This document shows positions 1 to 6,060 of a stretch of 10,318 bases of DNA, one piece after another; positions within the stretch are counted from its first letter, which is position 1; every line of letters starts with the position of its first letter. The notes below the pieces were generated by a model that worked only from the letters and a program-made list of their open reading frames with translations, was not told the DNA's origin and did no database searches. Origin of the DNA: Stramenopiles sp. TOSAG23-6 (taxonomy: Eukaryota; Sar); assembly GCA_900128565.1 (NCBI GenBank), contig LT636322.1, positions 1 through 10,318 on the forward strand. Reading direction: 5' to 3'. The translations under genes and the position numbers were made by a program.

Positions 1-2
1 CA

Positions 3-290
3 AAGAAAGCTGCAAAAAACGCCGCGAATAAGGAAGCTGCTAAAGGGACAGGAAATGACCCAAAGAATGATTCAAAGAAAGCTGCAAAAAACGCCGCGAA
101 TAAGGAAACTGACAAAGGGACAGGAAACGACCCAAATAATGATCCAAAGAAAGCTGCAAAAAACGCCGCGAATAAGGAAGCTGCTAAAGGGACAGGAAAC
201 GACCCAAAGAATGATTCAAAGAAAGCTGCAAAAAACGATGCGGATAAGAAAGCTGCTAAAGGGACAGGAAATGGCCCAAAGAATGGAACA
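3..290 (+). repeat. 72-bp tandem repeat, four units, coding
   Basis: Units are 3-74, 75-146, 147-218 and 219-290. The first three are nearly identical; the fourth has diverged (Asp replaces Ala/Asn, and GPKNGT replaces DPKNDS). The 72-bp period is a multiple of three, so copy-number changes keep the frame. The array probably extends left of the window. Confidence 0.9.
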
Positions 291-599
291 AAAGAAAATG
301 GCGAAGGGGCAGGAAAAGTAGTGAAAGTTAAAGGACCTACGGAGGCAGCAGCAAAAGTGACTGCCAAAAAGGTAGCTGAAAACAAAAAAAAAGAAGTTGT
401 CACACACATAGCATCCGTGGGTAGTAGTAAGGCACCAGCAGAAAAAAATGATATTTTTATCATAACTGGTGATAATGCTTCTACCAGGAGTAAACCCACC
501 ACATTGAACCCGAATAATGACACAATGTCATTGAACCCAAATTATGCTACATCGCCACCACTTATTCATTTAGGTGTTCCTGGTACCGGTACACCCTAA
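3..599 (+). CDS. Lys/Ala/Asn-rich tandem-repeat protein, C-terminal part (5' end outside window)
   Basis: An open frame enters from the left edge and ends at TAA 597-599, giving 198 visible residues. I do not recognise the protein. Residues 1-96 are four tandem 24-residue units beginning KKAAKN, each with the submotif KGTGNDPKN or a variant. A Lys/Ala/Val/Glu-rich stretch follows (about residues 97-140), then a Ser/Thr/Pro/Asn-rich tail with the short repeat LNPN and the ending VPGTGTP. The basic, low-complexity character suggests an extended structural, surface or nucleic-acid-associated protein, but no domain supports any of these. A second frame is also open across the repeats (55-321, Gln/Arg/Lys-rich). 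I prefer this frame because it stays open through the non-repetitive region to 599. The start codon, any signal peptide and any upstream exons are not visible. No membrane segment is seen. Confidence 0.7.
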   Translation, partial: KKAAKNAANKEAAKGTGNDPKNDSKKAAKNAANKETDKGTGNDPNNDPKKAAKNAANKEAAKGTGNDPKNDSKKAAKNDADKKAAKGTGNGPKNGTKENGEGAGKVVKVKGPTEAAAKVTAKKVAENKKKEVVTHIASVGSSKAPAEKNDIFIITGDNASTRSKPTTLNPNNDTMSLNPNYATSPPLIHLGVPGTGTP

Positions 600-910
600 C
601 CACCAAAACGATAATACTAGAAAAGTGATTATTGATTGAAAACATTCAAGTTTTTACGAGATCCAACCACAAGAGGAAGAACGAGTACATTTCGCTACAT
701 ATGCATCTATAAAATGTATTTTACTATTAAAATTATCTCAACATGTTTTTTATTCCATTCCTTCAATTTTCTCAAATCAAAATAGAAATATTATTATTTT
801 AACAGTTCATCTATGAAGTTAAAAAAACGTGTAAAATTTGTTTTTGTTATTTTAATTTGAAAACAATGACAAGCACATTTGTTTTAAAGTTTTCCAAACA
901 AATTCAAACT
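600..910. other. intergenic region between convergent genes
   Basis: This AT-rich stretch lies between the stop of the repeat protein (+) and the stop of the hydroxylase (-). It should hold both 3' untranslated regions. I see no convincing ORF, RNA gene or repeat. Confidence 0.6.
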
Positions 911-2526
911 CTATCCATCATTTGAACTATACACTGGTTGTTTTGGTAATCTATAGTCTTCTCTCTTTATAGCACGATCAACATGAACAGTTTGTGAAAA
1001 AGGTTGGTAAGATACTTGAAAAGGTCGACCAAGGGAATCGGCGAAGCGTCTCATTTGTGTTTTAGCATCACTCAAAGTGTCTGCTACAAAATATGTTGGT
1101 TGGTATGTTGTAATAGGATATTCTTGCATTCCAGCAACATCTGGATCCCAAGGTAAATATGTAGGAAAGTTATCTTCACCTCCAGCTGGACGCAACGCCG
1201 AGCAGGCATATTCCAATTCACCAAATGAGGATAATAAACCTGCTCCATACGCTTTCAATGCCCCATATATTGTGAAAAAATATTTTTTTTTTTTCGTAAA
1301 AAAACAGTTTGTCAGGTACAAAACTTGGTACAAAACAAATAAATTCGATTTTTCAATTTTGAAAATGTACATCTTGACGACATAAACCAAATTCAACAGA
1401 AAACCAGTAGCACGTTGCTAAACGTTTAATATCAGCATCACTAGCTCCCAAAGATGCAAGTCCAATTTCATGAGAAAAATCAGCAAAATCAGGATCTGCA
1501 AACATTGGAGCATGCCCAAGTAACTCATGACAAATATCAGGCTCTGGCGTATATAAAGGAGTTGAATGGTGCCTAATATATTGGGTAGAGAAGAAAACAC
1601 GAAATGCAAGACCATTGAGAAAGTCGCGTGCTGATAGTAATCCACCAACGGGTCTCAATTGAAATCCTGTACAGTCACGTAGAAAATCACTGTTTTGTGA
1701 AAATTTAAAACAATATATATTTTTCCGTTAGGTACAAAATTTCGTATGAAAAAAAATCGAAATACTTTTTGTTGATGAAAACGGACCTGATATCTTGTAC
1801 TTGAGGAATGTTATCTGAAGCATATCCACAATTTTTTTCCATTAATGGAAGGATGTAGTTAAACTGTTTGCATGCATAATGAGGGAGAAGTTTTCCTAAT
1901 CTATCATAAACAACACCCCATGTTGCAATTTCATCTTCATTATAATCTACATAAGGTATTCTACCACCTTCACGAAAACTAAAGCCAGTAGAGTAATTCA
2001 CAATTTCTTTTCGACGTTGACGATATTTTTCATCTGTGAAACCAGGATGGTCTGCTTCAAGATCAACACCAGCATCAAGCGTTTCATTGGCAAATTGATC
2101 AAGATCTTCCAGTTTTCGTGGGAACCATGGTACAAGTTGAGGTTCTTCTTCTTCTATTTTGGGACAGACTCTTTTCAAGTCATTTAGCAACTGCTCTGCA
2201 CGGGAAGGTTCCTGAACTCTAAAGTCTACGTGAAAGTTGTAAGATGCAGAGTTTGCGATCTTTGTAGGTCGCGACTCTATTCGAGTCATTGTGATTGAAT
2301 TAGAACGAAAAATTTTTAATACCTCTTCCAATGCACCAGGCTTGTTCGCAGAAGTTTGGAAAACAATACTTCTCTTTGAACTTTCGTTGGGTTTAGAGAA
2401 TCTTTGTTGTGCTGAACTTCCTCCACGTGCAGAGCTGCCAGACTTTTTCGTATGGCCGCTACATAGGGAACGCGTAAAAGTATTGTACAATCGCATTGCA
2501 CGGAATCGTTTAAAGATCATCGACAT
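911..2526 (-). CDS. PAH: phenylalanine 4-hydroxylase (aromatic amino acid hydroxylase), three exons
   Basis: Iron- and pterin-dependent hydroxylase converting phenylalanine to tyrosine. Exons on the minus strand are 2526-1787, 1689-1371 and 1264-911, giving 470 residues (human PAH has 452). Residues 1-52 are Arg/Ser-rich and look like a mitochondrial presequence ([15 protein letters not shown]). An ACT regulatory domain covers about 53-120, with the typical IESRPTK. The catalytic domain follows, with the signature [12 protein letters not shown]. Expected iron ligands are His301, His306 and Glu346, a constant +16 offset from the human ligands 285, 290 and 330, which supports the exon model. 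The C-terminus after VHVD is only about 21 residues of charged/polar sequence without the leucine-rich tetramerisation helix of the animal enzyme. I chose the first in-frame ATG, 2526; further Mets lie at residues 3 and 11. Phenylalanine is the likely substrate, but tyrosine or tryptophan hydroxylase activity cannot be excluded. Confidence 0.95.
1265..1370 (-). other. PAH intron 2 (106 nt, apparent GT...AT borders)
   Basis: Conserved protein sequence requires a direct join of ...GLCRQD to GALKAYGAG. The donor is GTACATTTTC in phase 0. The intron then ends CACAATATAT immediately before GGGGCA. No AG occurs between the branch-like motif (1311-1331, TTTTGTACCTGAC) and this junction. The first AG downstream, inside the conserved KAYGAG region, is out of frame. 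Confidence 0.8.
1690..1786 (-). other. PAH intron 1 (97 nt, GT-AG, introner-like)
   Basis: The exon ends in the codon start AG and resumes with T, rebuilding Ser247 and the expected sequence DFLRDCTGF. Donor GTCCGTTTTC, acceptor CACAAAACAG. The shared internal block (AAATTTTGTACCTAACG) lies at 1725-1748, ending 35 nt from the acceptor. Confidence 0.9.
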
Positions 2527-2843
2527 TATGAGTAGTGTTTTTAAAGAAACCGGACCGGTCGTCGCACTCGGCACTCTCAGTTTAATACTGTCTCTCCAGG
2601 TAGCATACGCTGCAGTGCTGTCATATTTTAGCTATATTCCGCTTCTTGATTTGATTAGCCGATAGGTACGAAAATTCATAGCAAAAAATACAGAAAGATT
2701 TTTGAAAAATTCTTTGTACTACTGTCTCTCTACTAGCTACTAGGATCTCTTTCTATTTTTACAGACTTACTAGTTTTTATCTCAACTGAAAAAGTAAGTT
2801 ACTTAATGGTATTCGTGTATTCTTTGTACGCCTGCATATAATA
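2527..2843. promoter_or_regulatory. divergent intergenic region between PAH and the membrane-protein gene
   Basis: These 317 bp must hold both promoters and leaders. Besides the introner-like core at 2659-2682 there is a TATA-like ATATAATA directly before the ATG at 2844. It seems too close to the start codon to be a classical TATA box. No experimentally known element is recognised. Confidence 0.4.
2645..2722 (-). other. possible 5'-leader intron of PAH with introner-like core
   Basis: Minus-strand sequence at 2682-2659 reads GAATTTTCGTACCTATCGG, closely matching the core shared by the coding introns and in PAH-sense orientation. It lies upstream of the PAH ATG. A donor GTAGTAC at 2722 and an acceptor CAAG ending at 2645 would give a 78-nt intron. 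The borders are guesses. Confidence 0.35.
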
Positions 2844-4964
2844 ATGAGACTAAGTGGCTTACTTCAGCAACGCATTCCTAGAAAAACGTCCGGTAGAAAG
2901 TCTCCCGAATTTATCGAGGGACGCAAAACAGCTTTTAAAGATGTATTTGTAGGTTTTTTGGCAATCCTTTGCACTTGGTCAGCGGCTTCTTTGATTGCAC
3001 TTGATTTTGCTACGCTTTTGCCTACCCAACTTTCTCCATTCTTACTTCTTGTGCAAGCGCCACTCGATGCTGCTTCATACTTATCACTGACTTGTGCCGC
3101 ACCAGTTGCACACATATTAGGGGTACTACTCATAAAGGAGTACAAGTTTTATAATCCGCTCGGAGGCGGACAAACGTTTGTATACATGCAGGCTGCAGGT
3201 TGGAGTGCTTATGGAATTGGTTTATTTTTTGTAGGGGTTGATAGTATACGGCAGTTTTGTAAGTTTTCAAGTCTGTGTCAATCAGACTTGTGCATTACTT
3301 GTACCGTATATTCTATATTCTACATTCAATTGTTACACTTCTGTATGACGTCGCTATGTATTTATTTCTTTTATAATTGAAACATTTACACATTATATCC
3401 AGGATTCATCATATTCCTTGCTCTCGTTTTAGCTACTGGAAATACGCTAATCATTTGGAGTTTATATATGATTCAACCAATCACTTCTAATGAAGGACAA
3501 GTTCAAGAAAAAAAACAGCGGTCCCGGGAAAGGTTCCGTTCAAGGTCTCTTTCTCCACCGCCTCTTTCATTTTTACTGCGAGAAACTAAATCTAAACTAG
3601 AAATGAATGTCCCAAAAAAATATGAACATTTAAAAGTGGAGCAAAAACGAAAGGCTGCGGAGAGAAAATTGGTTTTTGATTGTACAATAATGTATGTTTT
3701 ATTTTTTTCAATTTTGAGTTTTTTTTCATACTGAATTTTGTACCTAATGTTTTTTTTTGAAATATTTTCCAAAATACAGGATATTTGGTATGTGCGGAAT
3801 CGTTGGAGCTATTTTGAAATCCCATCCTCATATAGAGTTACGTAGTGAAAGGGATTATATATTCGGTGATGGTGATCAAATGGAACTTCCATTTTGTGAA
3901 AAACCTTATGCATGGAGTGGAACGATAGCACAGCTACCATCTTTTGTATTACATTTACCATATGTACCAGTGATGATTCTATTATATAAATTATTTGCGT
4001 GGAACTTTTTGAACAAAAACAAAAAGGACTCCAAAAACACGAAACAAACGAAACATACCAAAAACCCTAACGCAAACATTGTTTCTTGTAATTATTTGAT
4101 ACCGTTTAATTTGAATGGAGACCAACTTGAGTTTGTATTTGGTTTGATATGCTTTCAGATATGGACCTCTATTGGTCACATTGTTGCCAATCCTAGATCA
4201 CTTCATGCACGTTTTCATGATGAATTTTAGATTGTTTTTTTCGTACCCAATTTTGTATCTAACGAGTTTTTTTTACTAAAAACAAATATTTTTTCACAGT
4301 ACATATACAAGAATCGTCAATATGTATCAGTTTGTTCATTCTTCGGGCTTTTATGAATTCGTTATCTTCATTACCTAGTGATAAAATAAGTAAGAAAATT
4401 ATGGTGAAAATATTAGTATATATGTTAAGCAGCTATAATTTATTTGGCCTTATGCCAACGATAATATTTCCAGGTATTGTACGTTTTCAACATTGAATTT
4501 GAATTTTTTTTTTCCTAGAGATTTTCGTACCTAATGAATTCATTTCAAATTCGACATAAGTTTTCACAATACGTGTCATGGTATCTGCTCTATTTTTTAT
4601 GGTTGGTTCCGATAATTGTAATAACTGTCGGACTGATATCACAATGAAAAAAACGTATCAAGAAAATAATGATAGAAACAAAATGAAAAGTGGTACTATT
4701 ATTACACCGAAATTCTTCCGCGTAGGTGCTTTGATGCCTGAGCTAACTAATTTAGGAAAAGTCGCAATATTAGGGCTTCTTTCTTTTTCAATTGTAATAT
4801 TAGTACTTGAAGTCGAATTGTGTGAGACTTTATTAGAAATAGCTCCAAATATATCTTGGCATGCACCTTTTGATTTTGTATTTTGGCAAATATTTTGGGT
4901 TCAAGTTTTAATTATTTGTTTGTCGAAACCAGGAAGTGTGTGGCGAAAAAAAATAAAAAGATAA
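2844..4964 (+). CDS. unrecognised multi-pass membrane protein, about five exons
   Basis: Proposed exons: 2844-3258, 3403 or 3433-3691, 3780-about 4206/4210, about 4300/4305-4473, and 4561-4964 (TAA). The N-terminus is basic (RIPRKTSGRK), then several hydrophobic helices follow (for example FVGFLAILCTWSAASLIAL). A conserved-looking loop reads YNPLGGGQTFVYMQAAGW. Exon 2 encodes an Arg/Ser-rich charged loop (RSRERFRSRSLSPPP, then a Lys/Glu-rich stretch). Exon 3 resumes with IFGMCGIVGAIL and further helices, broken by a Lys/Asn-rich loop. The last exon has two hydrophobic segments and a basic end (WRKKIKR). I cannot assign a family; transporter, receptor-like or organelle membrane protein are all possible. 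The junctions after exons 1, 3 and 4 are uncertain, so the order of helices is more reliable than exact residues. Confidence 0.65.
3259..3402 (+). other. membrane-protein intron 1 (GTAAGT donor; acceptor uncertain)
   Basis: The donor GTAAGT is a strong match to consensus. The acceptor TATATCCAG at 3402 would create an in-frame TGA at the junction. The next acceptor, CTCTCGTTTTAG ending at 3432, gives TCT and an open frame but drops a hydrophobic stretch. A donor at 3244 (GTATAC) with acceptor 3402 also stays open and keeps that stretch. It lacks the introner-like core and is longer than the others. Confidence 0.55.
3692..3779 (+). other. membrane-protein intron 2 (88 nt, GT-AG, introner-like)
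   Basis: The frame closes cleanly: exon 2 ends AT, exon 3 starts G, giving Met then IFGMCG. Donor GTATGTTTTA, acceptor AAAATACAG. The shared block at 3727-3749 includes GAATTTTGTACCTAATG and ends 30 nt before the acceptor. Confidence 0.85.
4207..4304 (+). other. membrane-protein intron 3 (introner-like; borders ambiguous)
   Basis: The shared block lies at 4242-4265 (CCAATTTTGTATCTAACG). The upstream frame runs into TAG at 4228-4230, so an intron is required. Two solutions stay open: 4211-4299 with GTTTTC...CACAG, or 4207-4304 with GCACGTTTTC...TACAT. The second aligns its first bases with other copies (GTACGTTTTC) and is flanked by CAT at both junctions. Confidence 0.6.
4474..4560 (+). other. 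membrane-protein intron 4 (introner-like; donor ambiguous)
   Basis: Donor GTATTG at 4474 with acceptor CATAAG at 4560 (87 nt) keeps the long frame of the last exon. A second donor, GTACGTTTTC at 4479, better matches the family start but joins to another frame. That frame is very hydrophobic for about 27 residues and then stops. The core GATTTTCGTACCTAATG lies at 4520-4536. Confidence 0.55.
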
Positions 4965-5207
4965 TAACAATAATGGTTTATAGTTTTTTACTAATAATTT
5001 CGGAAGTACTTTAGTAAATACCGATACCTGGTATATACGAAAGTCTGTACCAAAATTTATTTCCTGTAGAGAAGAGAGCGAGAGAAGAGCGAGAGAGAAA
5101 ATTTAAAAGGGAGAAAAGACTGAGTTCCTAAAAATATCTACATTGAAAGCTCTTAAGGTTGTTGAATAGTGCTACCCAGCTATTTTCTCCATTGTATATA
5201 ATAGAAC
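4965..5207 (+). promoter_or_regulatory. transporter promoter/leader with GA-rich tract and possible leader intron
   Basis: A purine-rich GAGA-type tract runs from about 5068 to 5110. Just before it, 5034-5056 resembles the intron core (TATACGAAAG then TGTACCAAAA). A donor GTACTTTAG at 5006 and acceptor TTCCTGTAG at 5069 would give a 64-nt leader intron. TATATAATA lies shortly before the ATG. Confidence 0.35.
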
Positions 5208-6026
5208 ATGACATCGATTACTAGTGCAGCTGTTACAGGTTCTCTTGCCGGTGCGTTTCATGCTTTAACGGGGATTGACCATGTAGCTGCTTTATTGCCA
5301 ATGACAATAGGGAAATCGTGTCTACGAGCTGCTTTCATTGGTGCAAGATGGGCTTTAGGTCATGGTTTAGGTGTCGCTCTTTTCGGTTTCATTGCATTAG
5401 TCTTAAAAGCATTATTTCCTGCTAGTTTAGGTGGCGATTCTTCTTTTATTCAGTCCATATCAAAGTACATGGAAATCGTAGTTGGAGTTATGCTTATCTT
5501 TATTGGTTTTACGGGCTATCGAGAAAGTGTAGAAATAATTCGTCAAATAAAGCAAAAAAGGAATGATATTGATGAAGATTCTACGTCGCTGCTAAGTGTT
5601 GGTGACAGTTATATTCATAATAAGCCTAGAAAATATGATGAAAAAGATATAGAAATACAGAAACACTCTTCACTTTGTTTATGTTCTTTGAAGAAAGAAA
5701 AAAAGTCTCATGTTGTTGATTCCTCAGCAAATACTTTACTTACTACTGGAATAGTACATGGCTGTGCTGGGAGTGGTCACCTCTTAGGTGTTATCCCTGC
5801 ATTGATGTTGCCTATAATGGGTTCTATTGTGTATTTGATATTTTTTTGCGTGTTTTGTTGCATAGCAATGTCTGTTTTTACTTCATTATTAGGTGAGTTG
5901 ACAATATATATTGGAAAGTTTGACGACTCTTCGATGTTATTGGGAACTCTCACAATGTATAGTTCAATTATAGCAATAATTATTGGAATGTCATGGGTTA
6001 TTTATGGCATCAATCTTGTATTGTAG
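5208..6026 (+). CDS. UreH/NicO-like transporter (putative nickel/cobalt or related metal transport)
   Basis: A 272-residue membrane protein in a single exon, with ATG at 5208 and stop TAG. It resembles the UreH/HupE/NicO group (high-affinity nickel transport and urease-accessory-like proteins). Diagnostic signals are HALTGIDH at residues 18-25 (the His/Asp metal-binding motif of helix 1), WALGHGLG at 48-55, and the second-half motif VHGCAGSGH at 183-191 followed by LLGVIPAL. The arrangement is an N-terminal pair or trio of helices, a long charged central loop (about residues 105-170, rich in Lys, Asp and Glu with a CLCSL cluster), then three or more C-terminal helices. The two His-containing halves suggest an inverted-repeat architecture. 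The substrate is inferred from family only; nickel is most likely, but no urease or hydrogenase gene is adjacent. It is the only intron-free multi-domain gene here, and it is convergent with the exonuclease 34 bp away. Confidence 0.8.
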   Translation: MTSITSAAVTGSLAGAFHALTGIDHVAALLPMTIGKSCLRAAFIGARWALGHGLGVALFGFIALVLKALFPASLGGDSSFIQSISKYMEIVVGVMLIFIGFTGYRESVEIIRQIKQKRNDIDEDSTSLLSVGDSYIHNKPRKYDEKDIEIQKHSSLCLCSLKKEKKSHVVDSSANTLLTTGIVHGCAGSGHLLGVIPALMLPIMGSIVYLIFFCVFCCIAMSVFTSLLGELTIYIGKFDDSSMLLGTLTMYSSIIAIIIGMSWVIYGINLVL

Positions 6027-6060
6027 AAAAAAAAAAGTAAATAAAAAAGTTGATAAGAAT

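Noticed and set aside
3-290. CRISPR-like array
   Set aside because: Units are contiguous coding repeats without spacers, in a eukaryotic context.
55-321. Open frame rich in Gln/Arg/Lys across the 72-bp repeats
   Set aside because: It ends inside the region where the other frame continues openly to 599 through non-repetitive sequence; it is a by-product of the repeat.
2291-2665. Plus-strand ORF opposite PAH exon 1
   Set aside because: It overlaps the conserved ACT-domain coding region and its own leader; no supporting motif.
3257-3405. Reassignment of TGA to Trp, suggested by the TGA at the intron 1 junction and the fitting context QF-W-FIIFL
   Set aside because: No other coding exon contains in-frame TGA, all Trp codons in the firm genes are TGG, and the secreted-protein gene appears to stop at TGA.
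4060-4080. CCCTAA telomere-like hexamer
   Set aside because: A single occurrence inside a coding exon; no array.
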